A stretch of 8,899 bases of DNA from Bacillota bacterium (GCA_021802225.1 JAKAAS010000046.1:1-8899); one strand, 5' to 3'; positions 1 to 7,668 are shown, counted from the stretch's first letter. Made by a program: numbers and translations. The notes: generated by a model from the sequence alone, not told the origin.

Positions 1-2012
<2,012 letters not shown>

Positions 2013-2017
2013 GGAAG

Positions 2018-2023
2018 AGGAGG
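2018..2023 (+). promoter_or_regulatory. Ribosome binding site that decides the tpiA start
   Basis: A perfect AGGAGG lies between pgk and tpiA. Eight bases separate it from the in-frame ACG at 2032. The next in-frame near-cognate codons, CTG at 2044 and 2047, are too far away, and the first ATG (2065) lies beyond the catalytic Asn and Lys codons. This spacing is the main argument for initiation at 2032. Confidence 0.8.
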
Positions 2024-2031
2024 GGACATCG

Positions 2032-2790
2032 ACGCGGGAAAAGCTGCTGGTAGCCAATTGGAAAATGCATAAGACGGTGGAAGAAGGGAGGGCTTTTGGC
2101 AGAAATCTTGTCCGCCGCCTGCCAGAAGCCGGGGATGGCCACCCTGCTCTGGTGATTTGCCCGACATCACCCGGACTGTGGCCCTTGGCGCGGGAACTCG
2201 CAGGCACTCCTGTCAGTGTCGGGGCCCAAAACCTGGACCTGGGCCGGGAAGGAGCTTTGACGGGAGCGGTGTCCGGATATCTGTTGCGGGAGGCCGGTGC
2301 GCTGTTTGTCCTGGTTGGACATTCGGAGAGGCGCACGATTTTCGGCGAAGGAGACGAACTGGTCGCTCAGAAGGTGGCCCAGGCCTACCAAGCGCACCTG
2401 CGTCCCATCCTGTGCGTGGGGGAGTCGGCCCAGGACTACCGGGACGGCAGCACCATGGCAGTGATTGACCGGCAGCTCGGGGCCCTGGCGGCCTATGCCG
2501 ACGGCGGCATGATGCAGCAGCTGATAGTCGCCTACGAACCCGTGTGGGCGATCGGAACCGGTGAGGTGCCAGAACCGGGCCAGGCCAATCAGGTTGCGTC
2601 CCATATCCGGGCGGTGCTGGCAGAGATGTCGTCCGGGCAGGGGAATTTTGTTCCGGTGCTGTATGGCGGGAGTGTCAGCGCCCAGAATATTGGACTATTT
2701 ATGGGGGAGAAGGATATTGACGGCGCTCTTGTGGGCGGGGCATCATTGCAAGTGGAAGAATTTCTTGCAATGGCCAAGAATGGCCGCTGA
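2032..2790 (+). CDS. tpiA: Triosephosphate isomerase with apparent ACG start
   Basis: Cytosolic isomerase that interconverts dihydroxyacetone phosphate and glyceraldehyde-3-phosphate. Counting from the ACG it has 252 residues, the usual length. The N terminus reads (T/M)REKLLVANWKMHK. This places catalytic Asn and Lys at 9 and 11, as in Bacillus TPI, where the protein also begins Met-Arg. The catalytic His is in GHSERR (about 97) and the catalytic Glu in AYEPVWAIGTG (about 169). YGGSVS and GALVGGASL, which form the phosphate-binding end, are present. The frame has a stop at 1990-1992 and no ATG, GTG or TTG between it and 2065, so initiation is non-canonical unless there is a sequence error. 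Starting at ATG 2065 would remove both N-terminal catalytic residues. Loop 3 reads GALTGAVS instead of the common GAFTGE(I/V)S, so a usually conserved dimer-interface Glu is Ala. Identity is certain; the start is inferred. Confidence 0.96.
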   Translation, partial: TREKLLVANWKMHKTVEEGRAFGRNLVRRLPEAGDGHPALVICPTSPGLWPLARELAGTPVSVGAQNLDLGREGALTGAVSGYLLREAGALFVLVGHSERRTIFGEGDELVAQKVAQAYQAHLRPILCVGESAQDYRDGSTMAVIDRQLGALAAYADGGMMQQLIVAYEPVWAIGTGEVPEPGQANQVASHIRAVLAEMSSGQGNFVPVLYGGSVSAQNIGLFMGEKDIDGALVGGASLQVEEFLAMAKNGR

Positions 2791-2848
2791 CGAGGGAAAG
2801 AAGGGATGCCCTGGTGCACTTGGCCATCGGGGGTGAGCGTGTTCAAGG

Positions 2849-2878
2849 GGGACGGGCGCAGATATCTGTGCCCGTCCC
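2849..2878 (+). terminator. Strong hairpin after tpiA, possible atypical terminator
   Basis: A 13-bp stem (one G-U pair) closes on an ATAT tetraloop, with arms 2849-2861 and 2866-2878. It begins 58 bases after the tpiA stop. No T-tract follows directly, so it is not a classical intrinsic terminator. It may end transcription with help, or block 3' exonucleases and stabilise the gap-pgk-tpiA mRNA. The hairpin is seen in the sequence; its role is inferred. Confidence 0.5.
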
Positions 2879-2954
2879 TGTGTGCGTGCTGCGGACTGTG
2901 AAGCAGCAGTTGCACAGCCCCGGAATGTTTTTGCCGGCAGCTGCCCCGTATTTT

Positions 2955-2983
2955 TTGTTCATCCCGGGCAATAGTGATATGGT
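2955..2983 (+). promoter_or_regulatory. Candidate upstream eno promoter (P1)
   Basis: TTGTTC (2955-2960) and TATGGT (2978-2983) are separated by 17 bases, a sigma-A-like arrangement with a modest match to consensus. It would start transcription near 2990 and give eno a leader of about 200 bases containing the palindrome at 2994-3005. This is weaker than the proximal promoter at 3140-3168. Confidence 0.35.
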
Positions 2984-2993
2984 GGAGCAGACA

Positions 2994-3005
2994 GGAGAAT
3001 TCTCC
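2994..3005. promoter_or_regulatory. 12-base perfect palindrome, operator-like
   Basis: GGAGAATTCTCC is a perfect dyad lying just downstream of the start site predicted for the P1 promoter. That position would suit a repressor operator. I do not recognise it as the site of a known regulator. Chance occurrence is possible. Confidence 0.3.
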
Positions 3006-3008
3006 AGA

Positions 3009-3024
3009 CCCAGTCCTGACTGGG
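3009..3024 (+). other. Small hairpin in the putative eno leader
   Basis: CCCAGT pairs with ACTGGG around a CCTG loop. It would lie within the 5' leader of a transcript from P1. No T-tract follows and no known riboswitch core is recognised around it. Confidence 0.35.
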
Positions 3025-3139
3025 ATGGGCGCCGGAAGGGGTATTGCTATTTTGGCTGCTGCAGGGCATTCTAATGTGCCGGGGTCCGGTGGGAGTTCGT
3101 CCGCAGTGCATTCAGGCGTGCCCCGCGAATTGTGACGAG

Positions 3140-3168
3140 TTGGCGAGCCGCCCATTGTTGGTTAAAAT
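3140..3168 (+). promoter_or_regulatory. Candidate proximal eno promoter (P2)
   Basis: TTGGCG (3140-3145) and TAAAAT (3163-3168, five of six consensus bases) are separated by 17 bases. Transcription would begin near 3175, only about 15 bases before the eno ATG. The AAGGGG at 3176-3181 would serve as ribosome binding site at the very 5' end of the message. Together with the missing gpmI and the long gap, this suggests eno is expressed independently of gap-pgk-tpiA. Confidence 0.55.
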
Positions 3169-3190
3169 GCAAGCAAAGGGGTCGGAATAG

Positions 3191-4465
3191 ATGATGGATG
3201 ATACCATCCGCGATATGCATGCGGTGGAAATTTTGGACTCTCGCGGCAATCCTACGGTAGCTGTGAGGTTGGAACTGGCCGACGGATCGTCTGTGGTGTC
3301 GCGTGTGCCGGCAGGGGCATCGACTGGAGCCCATGAGGCGGTGGAGCTGCGTGACCGCGACATGTCCCGCTACCGCGGCTTGGGGGTCTCGCAGGCTATT
3401 CACAACGTCAACACCATTATCGGACCAGCACTGAAGGATCTTCCCGTCACAGAGCAGTTGGCCGTGGACCAGCGGATGATCGAGATTGATGGGGATCCCC
3501 AAAAGGCGCGCTTAGGCGCCAATGCCATTTTAGCGGTCTCTCTGGCGGTGATGGCCGCTGCCGCCAAGTGCCGCCGCCAACCTCTATACCGGTACATTGG
3601 AGGATTGAATGCGGCCCTCTTGCCCGTGCCCCTGCTCAATGTGCTGAACGGCGGCGCGCATGCGGACAACAATGTCGACATTCAGGAATTCATGCTGGTG
3701 CCGGTCGGGGCCGCGACATTCCGGGAGGGGCTGCAAATGGCCCAGGAAACCTATCAGGCCCTCAAAGCGCTTCTGCAATCCCACTCCCTGCGCACAGCGG
3801 TTGGGGACGAAGGCGGGTTCGCGCCCGACCTGCAGTCCAATCGGCACGCGCTGGATTTGCTGGTCGAAGCCATGGAGCGCGCGCATCTGAAACCGGGACA
3901 GGACATGGTGCTGGCGCTGGACGTGGCAGCCAATGAACTGAAACAGGGCGATGGCTACCGGCTGGAAGGCGATGTGCTGACAGGGATGCAGTTGATTGAC
4001 TATTATCAGCATCTGGTGCGGGATTATCCCGTGATTTCCATCGAAGATGGCCTGGCTGAAGATGACTGGGACCACTGGCAGCTGCTGAACGACCGGCTGG
4101 GCGACCGCATACAGCTCGTCGGGGACGATCTGTTTGTCACCAATCCCGCCCGCATTGCCCGGGGCATTGACGAAGCCAGCGCGAATGCGGTGCTGATCAA
4201 GCCGAATCAGATTGGCACGGTCAGTGAAACTTTGGAGGCCATCCGCCTGACCCAAAGTGCAGGATGGAATGCCGTGGTGTCGCACCGTTCGGGGGAGACC
4301 GAGGATACGACCATCGCCGATTTAGCCGTGGCCATCAATGGCGGCCAGATCAAGACGGGAGCGCCGGCCCGGGGAGAGCGAATTGCGAAATATAACCGGC
4401 TGCTGGCGATTGAACAGGCTGATTCCAGTCTCAGCTATGCCGGATGGGAGGCTTTTCGCCGATGA
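3191..4465 (+). CDS. eno: Enolase (phosphopyruvate hydratase)
   Basis: Cytosolic Mg-dependent enzyme that dehydrates 2-phosphoglycerate to phosphoenolpyruvate. It may also take part in a degradosome-like complex, as in other Bacillota. It is 424 residues long, close to the usual 430. The N-terminal domain shows EILDSRGNPT (13-22) and the mobile loop GASTGAHEAVELRD (42-55). The barrel shows GGAHADN with His157, then Glu166, Glu207 (GDEGGFAPD) and the three metal ligands Asp244, Glu285 (SIEDG) and Asp312 (GDDLF). Catalytic Lys337 (IKPNQ), the signature HRSGETED (365-372) and Lys388 (IKTGAP) follow. DVAANE replaces the common DVAASE next to Asp244, a mild change. AAGGGG at 3176-3181 supports the ATG at 3191; a second ATG at 3194 is equally in frame. 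The stop overlaps the start of the HAD gene. Confidence 0.98.
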   Translation: MMDDTIRDMHAVEILDSRGNPTVAVRLELADGSSVVSRVPAGASTGAHEAVELRDRDMSRYRGLGVSQAIHNVNTIIGPALKDLPVTEQLAVDQRMIEIDGDPQKARLGANAILAVSLAVMAAAAKCRRQPLYRYIGGLNAALLPVPLLNVLNGGAHADNNVDIQEFMLVPVGAATFREGLQMAQETYQALKALLQSHSLRTAVGDEGGFAPDLQSNRHALDLLVEAMERAHLKPGQDMVLALDVAANELKQGDGYRLEGDVLTGMQLIDYYQHLVRDYPVISIEDGLAEDDWDHWQLLNDRLGDRIQLVGDDLFVTNPARIARGIDEASANAVLIKPNQIGTVSETLEAIRLTQSAGWNAVVSHRSGETEDTTIADLAVAINGGQIKTGAPARGERIAKYNRLLAIEQADSSLSYAGWEAFRR

Positions 4466-5472
4466 ATCTGGAACTATCGCAGGTTGGGGATGGTGTCTTT
4501 GCCACCAACCGGGCTGCGATGCAGGCCGAAGTGGCGGATGTGATTGTATTCGATATGGACGGGGTGCTGATTAATGTGCACGGCAGCTATCCGGTCGTGA
4601 TCTGCCAAACGGTGACCGCATTTTTGCATGAATTAGGATTTTCCGGCCAGGACTTGGCGGTGACGCCGGAAGAAACTGCCTATTTTAAGGCCGCGGGGGG
4701 ATTTAACAGCGATTGGGCGCTGTCGCAAGGCTTGGCCCTGGTATTTTTGGTGAAGTCCGTGATGGCAGGCAGCCGCGAACTGGCGGGACTGCGCCACCTG
4801 GCGCCCAGTTTTCTCAGCTTGTCCCGCGCCGTGGCGCAGCAGGGCGGGGGGCTTGACGGACTCTGCCGCACACTGCAGGGGCTTGTGGACGAGAACGATT
4901 TTCGGGAAATCCGCGGCTTGTGGGACCGCCATCGCATTTCCCAGCTTGCCATGGAATATTACGCTGGGGATGAGATGCTGGACGTCTTTGGGGTGCCCAA
5001 CGAGACCGTGAAAGGGCTAGGGCTGATGCACCAGGAACACGCCCTCATCTCACGGGAAGAGCTTCTGAAGGCGCCTTTTCGTTACGGCCTCTATACTGGG
5101 CGCAATTACGGCGAAGCTCAAATGGCGATGCGCGCGTCCGGTCTGGAGGGGATCTGGACCCGTGAAGCGATGATGACCGAGGATCGGGGCGTGCACAAGC
5201 CGGACCCGGCCGGACTGGTCAATATCGCTCAGGCGCTGTCGCCACGGCTGATGATCTATGTGGGGGACAATCTGGACGACTGGCAGGCGGCAGCCCGCTA
5301 CGAGGCGGAACGCTCCCTGGACGATCCCCCGTGCCTTTTCTGCGGGATGCTGGGCGGCTCTCCTGGCCCGCTCGCGTACGCTCTGTTTCAAGAGCGGGGG
5401 GTGGACTTAATGGCGCACAGCGTCAGCCAATTGCTGAACTGGCTGACGCGCCGGCGGGAACGGACTGCCTGA
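4462..5472 (+). CDS. HAD-superfamily hydrolase, putative phosphatase
   Basis: Predicted cytosolic hydrolase of 336 residues, of unknown substrate. The four HAD motifs are visible: motif I FDMDGVL (nucleophile Asp31, acid-base Asp33), motif II YTGRN (Thr212), motif III HKPDP (Lys246) and motif IV GDNLDD (268-273). The long, mostly helical stretch of about 180 residues between motifs I and II is the cap domain. It begins with VTPEE...KAAGGFNSDW, which resembles the HAD-IA group catalogued as hypothetical protein 1, recalled from memory and not searched. The ATG at 4462 overlaps the eno stop (ATGA), and GGGAGG at 4446-4451 lies 10 bases upstream. An in-frame ATG at 4444 is possible but badly placed. 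Coupling to eno hints at repair or removal of a phosphorylated glycolytic side product such as phosphoglycolate or phospholactate; this is inference only. Confidence 0.85.
   Translation: MNLELSQVGDGVFATNRAAMQAEVADVIVFDMDGVLINVHGSYPVVICQTVTAFLHELGFSGQDLAVTPEETAYFKAAGGFNSDWALSQGLALVFLVKSVMAGSRELAGLRHLAPSFLSLSRAVAQQGGGLDGLCRTLQGLVDENDFREIRGLWDRHRISQLAMEYYAGDEMLDVFGVPNETVKGLGLMHQEHALISREELLKAPFRYGLYTGRNYGEAQMAMRASGLEGIWTREAMMTEDRGVHKPDPAGLVNIAQALSPRLMIYVGDNLDDWQAAARYEAERSLDDPPCLFCGMLGGSPGPLAYALFQERGVDLMAHSVSQLLNWLTRRRERTA
5420..5449 (+). other. 10-bp inverted repeat inside the 3' end of the HAD gene
   Basis: GCGTCAGCCA and TGGCTGACGC pair perfectly around a 10-base loop, within codons near the C terminus of the HAD protein. 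It is the first of three consecutive hairpins (with 5483-5497 and the terminator). It may help stabilise the 3' end of the eno transcript, or be chance in coding sequence. Confidence 0.4.
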
Positions 5473-5504
5473 CATTCTGGCAGGCCAGAGGCTGGCCGCT
5501 TGTC

Positions 5505-5532
5505 CCCGGGCTTGGGTGCCCGGGATTTTTTT
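5505..5532 (+). terminator. Intrinsic terminator of the eno-HAD transcript
   Basis: CCCGGGC pairs with GCCCGGG around a six-base loop, followed by one A and seven T. A smaller hairpin (GGCCAG/CTGGCC, 5483-5497) lies just upstream. This is a textbook rho-independent terminator 32 bases after the HAD stop and separates the glycolytic block from niaP. Confidence 0.92.
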
Positions 5533-5559
5533 GTGACCTCTCCCCCATCATTTGCCTGA

Positions 5560-5588
5560 TGAACATTCCTGACGCCACTCCGTATCAT
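5560..5588 (+). promoter_or_regulatory. Candidate niaP promoter with overlapping dyad
   Basis: TGAACA (5560-5565) and TATCAT (5583-5588, five of six consensus bases) are spaced by 17 bases, placing the start near 5595. ACTCC (5577-5581) and GGAGT (5589-5593) form an inverted repeat flanking the -10 element, where a repressor could bind. The regulator is unknown. Confidence 0.5.
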
Positions 5589-5618
5589 GGAGTATCGCCG
5601 AAGGAGGGGCTAAAAGTC

Positions 5619-6926
5619 ATGCAGGCAGAAGAAAGCTTTGAAGAATCCAAAATGACCCACTTTCACTACCGGCTGATTACCGTTGCCGGCCTGGGCACCT
5701 TGTTTGACTCGATGGATGTGGGGATTATCTCATTTGTGCTGGCGGCCCTGATTGGCGCATGGCGGCTCGACAGCCTGATGGTGGGCGTGGTCGGGTCGAT
5801 TAGTCTGGTGGGCATGGCCATTGGCGCGGCCCTGGCGGGTACCGTCGCCGACCACATAGGCCGCCGGAAAATTTTTATGCTGACGCTGGCGGTTTACAGC
5901 TTGGCGACTGGACTGTCGGCTGCTTCTCTGGCCGTGTGGATGCTGATTTTGTTCCGCTTTATTGTGGGCCTGGGACTGGGGGGTGAACTGCCTGTCACGA
6001 GCACCATGGTTACCGAGTTCTTGCCGAAAAAGACCCGGGGCCGGGGCATCGTGCTGCTGGAAAGCTTCTGGGCGGTGGGATGGCTGGTCGCGGCCCTCGT
6101 GGCGTATCTCCTCATTCCCCGCTTCGGCTGGCGTATGGCATTTCTGGTCGGCATGCTGCCGGCTTTATACATCTTGTACCTGCGCCGCAACATTCCCGAA
6201 AGTCCGCGCTACCTGCTGCGCACCGGCCACGTGACAGAGGCCGCCCGCGTAATGACGATGGCGGCTGGCCATGAAGTGGCGGCAGCCAGCCTGTCGGCCC
6301 CCGTCCAGGCCCCGCGGCCCCGGGTGTCTGACCTCTTCCGGCACGGCCAGAGCCCCAAGACCGTGATGCTCTGGATACTCTGGACCGGCATGAATTTTGC
6401 TTATTACGGGATGTTCTTGTGGTTGCCGTCGGTGCTGGTGACGCATGGATATTCTTTGGTCAATTCTCTGAAATACACCCTGATTGTCACGGTCGTGCAG
6501 CTGCCGGGATACTTTTCGGCGGGACTGCTGGTGGACCGTGTGGGACGAAAGCCAGTGCTCGTTATCTATATTCTGCTGTCGGCCATCTCGGCCTACCTGT
6601 TTGGCCACGCTCACGGCACGGAGCAGATCTTGCTCTTTGGGTCCATGCTCTCCTTCTTTAACCTTGGAGCGTGGGGCGTTACTTACGCCTATACCGTGGA
6701 ACAGTACCCGACGGTGATTCGTGGCACCGGTTCAGGCTGGGCGATGGGGATCGGGAGGATTGGCGGAATTGTCGGCCCGTTTGTCGTGGGAGTGCTGCTG
6801 GCGATGAAATTCGGGTTGGCATCGGTGTTCGGGCTGTTTGCCGTGGCCTTGGTGATCGCTGCTCTGGCGGTGCTCGTTCTGGGCAAGGAAACGCGGGGCA
6901 CTGCCCTGGATGAAGGAGAGTCCTGA
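5619..6926 (+). CDS. niaP: MFS transporter, probable niacin permease NiaP-like
   Basis: Inner-membrane proton-coupled transporter of 435 residues with about 12 hydrophobic segments in two halves, joined by a polar loop near 200-245. Family signs are FDSMDVG (29-35), motif A in AGTVADHIGRRK (73-84) and GLGLGGELPV (117-126). LLESFWAVGW (146-155), PESPR (193-197), YYGMFLWLPSV (262-272), LVDRVGRK (304-311) and NLGAWGV (348-354) follow. The segments GELPV, LLESFWAVGW, YYGMFLWLPS, QLPGYFSA and NLGAWGV closely match what I remember of Bacillus subtilis NiaP (YceI), which imports nicotinate. Substrate assignment therefore rests on recalled similarity, and a related aromatic acid is the alternative. 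The start at 5619 is supported by AAGGAGGGG at 5601-5609. Upstream in-frame ATG 5559 has no such site. The gene stands alone between its own candidate promoter and a terminator. Confidence 0.9.
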   Translation: MQAEESFEESKMTHFHYRLITVAGLGTLFDSMDVGIISFVLAALIGAWRLDSLMVGVVGSISLVGMAIGAALAGTVADHIGRRKIFMLTLAVYSLATGLSAASLAVWMLILFRFIVGLGLGGELPVTSTMVTEFLPKKTRGRGIVLLESFWAVGWLVAALVAYLLIPRFGWRMAFLVGMLPALYILYLRRNIPESPRYLLRTGHVTEAARVMTMAAGHEVAAASLSAPVQAPRPRVSDLFRHGQSPKTVMLWILWTGMNFAYYGMFLWLPSVLVTHGYSLVNSLKYTLIVTVVQLPGYFSAGLLVDRVGRKPVLVIYILLSAISAYLFGHAHGTEQILLFGSMLSFFNLGAWGVTYAYTVEQYPTVIRGTGSGWAMGIGRIGGIVGPFVVGVLLAMKFGLASVFGLFAVALVIAALAVLVLGKETRGTALDEGES

Positions 6927-6940
6927 GGAGGCAGGCGTGG

Positions 6941-6975
6941 CGCCTAATGCCGAAATTCTGGCATTAGGCGTTTTT
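6941..6975 (+). terminator. Intrinsic terminator of niaP
   Basis: CGCCTAATGCC pairs with GGCATTAGGCG (11 bp) around an eight-base loop and is followed by five T. It starts 14 bases after the niaP stop. The secG -10 element lies directly downstream. Confidence 0.92.
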
Positions 6976-6976
6976 G

Positions 6977-6985
6977 TGGTATAAT
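6977..6985 (+). promoter_or_regulatory. secG promoter, extended -10
   Basis: TGGTATAAT is a perfect extended -10 (TGn plus TATAAT). The -35 region would fall in the loop and right arm of the niaP terminator and shows only a weak hexamer (TTCTGG at 6956-6961), as is common for extended -10 promoters. Transcription would start near 6992, giving secG a leader of about 40 bases. Confidence 0.8.
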
Positions 6986-7030
6986 AGACTGACTTGTAAA
7001 GCGGGGACATCTTGTATAGAACGGGGTCGA

Positions 7031-7273
7031 GTGCCGGTGATTATCACATTGTTTGTGCTGGAAGTCGTGTTGGCGGTGGCAGTGGTTGCGGCGATTATTC
7101 TGCAGACAGGTTACAGCGCGGGTATTTCCGGCGCTTTTGGCGGCGGCGGCGGTGGCCCGTCCACCTACGGCGGCAAAAAGCAGGGTGTCGACCAGCTCCT
7201 GGAAAAGGTGTCGCTGTATCTGGCCATTGCGCTGGGAATTGTCACGCTGTTGCTAGCGCATTACTGGCGTTGA
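7031..7273 (+). CDS. secG: Preprotein translocase subunit SecG
   Basis: Small inner-membrane subunit of the SecYEG channel that assists SecA-driven protein export. It has 80 residues, usual for Gram-positive SecG. Two membrane segments are visible, at about 2-24 and 60-77. They flank the conserved cytoplasmic loop beginning LQTGYSAGISGAFGGG (25-40), which continues with a glycine-rich stretch. This LLQ-xx-SAG-(L/I)-SGA pattern is the family signature. The start is GTG 7031 or GTG 7037. GGGG at 7023-7026 is a weak ribosome binding site, four bases from the first and ten from the second, so the exact start is uncertain by two codons. The gene has its own strong promoter and lies upstream of rnr, as in many Bacillota. 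Confidence 0.93.
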   Translation: MPVIITLFVLEVVLAVAVVAAIILQTGYSAGISGAFGGGGGGPSTYGGKKQGVDQLLEKVSLYLAIALGIVTLLLAHYWR

Positions 7274-7309
7274 ACAAGGCGGGCGGCTGAGGGGGAAAGA
7301 ATACGGTGT

Positions 7310-7385
7310 GGTTCCGGATTTTCCTTCACAATACACCTCTAGGCCGGTCTCCAGCCGGGTGGAGGATTTGTGCCTATCCGGAACC
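7310..7385 (+). other. Long imperfect hairpin downstream of secG
   Basis: GGTTCCGGAT (7310-7319) pairs perfectly with ATCCGGAACC (7376-7385). Inside it CACAA (7327-7331) can pair with TTGTG (7368-7372), CCTC (7336-7339) with GAGG (7362-7365), and CCGG (7344-7347) with CCGG (7355-7358). Nested pairing with internal loops is typical of a folded RNA. TTTT follows at once, so it could also end secG transcripts. Confidence 0.5.
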
Positions 7386-7408
7386 TTTTGGCTCGGCCGT
7401 GCATCAAT

Positions 7409-7442
7409 ACAGGGGAAAGCCTGGTCTAAGGCTTTCCCCTGT
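7409..7442 (+). terminator. 13-bp hairpin between secG and rnr, terminator-like
   Basis: ACAGGGGAAAGCC pairs perfectly with GGCTTTCCCCTGT around the loop TGGTCTAA. Only TGTTGT follows, so the T-tract is poor. It may act as a weak terminator, an mRNA stabiliser or the last stem of a structured RNA with the hairpin at 7310-7385. Confidence 0.5.
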
Positions 7443-7451
7443 TGTGGGATA

Positions 7452-7471
7452 CGGCGCCAATCTCGGTGCCG
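7452..7471 (+). other. 7-bp hairpin between secG and rnr
   Basis: CGGCGCC pairs with GGTGCCG (one G-U pair) around AATCTC. It lies ten bases after the 13-bp hairpin and is not followed by a T-tract. Confidence 0.35.
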
Positions 7472-7668
7472 CACTATCTACTTTGTTCACACTGCAAGCT
7501 GGATACGCATGGCGCAGGGGCAGCTGGCCAAGTTATGGGAATTCGCAGCCTGGGCAAAATTGTTAGGGGAGCAAGGTTTAAAGCCAGAACCCAAGAGTTG
7601 GGTTGGCAGGCTGCAGGGGAAAATGTAGGAATGAATGCCAGATGGGCAGCGGTGCTTTCAAGCCGCAG

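Larger units (their letters stand above)
2791..3190 (+). other. tpiA-eno intergenic region, no gene supported
   Basis: These 400 bases sit where many Bacillota carry gpmI, but no phosphoglycerate mutase or remnant of one is visible in any frame. What can be seen is a strong hairpin at 2849-2878, a weaker imperfect hairpin at 2882-2915 and T-runs at 2928-2932 and 2951-2956. Two candidate promoters follow, at 2955-2983 and 3140-3168. Between them lie a perfect 12-base palindrome (2994-3005) and a small hairpin (3009-3024). Short open frames exist, but they run through the hairpins and look like chance. Confidence 0.7.

Noticed and set aside
2806..2901. 31-residue Cys-rich frame after tpiA (five Cys)
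   Set aside because: It reads through the 13-bp hairpin, its ribosome binding site is too close to the ATG, and it matches nothing recognised. High GC makes such frames common.
2814..3074. 86-residue GTG-start frame between tpiA and eno
   Set aside because: It spans the hairpins and candidate promoter P1 and has no recognisable domain or codon pattern like its neighbours.
5331..5618. N-terminal extension of the MFS transporter into the HAD gene
   Set aside because: It would overlap the HAD gene and cross the intrinsic terminator. The strong ribosome binding site at 5601-5609 points to 5619.
7300..7475. tRNA, tmRNA, SRP RNA or T-box in the secG-rnr gap
   Set aside because: No T-loop GTTCGA motif, tmRNA ends, SRP tetraloop region or T-box AGGGTGG core is present.
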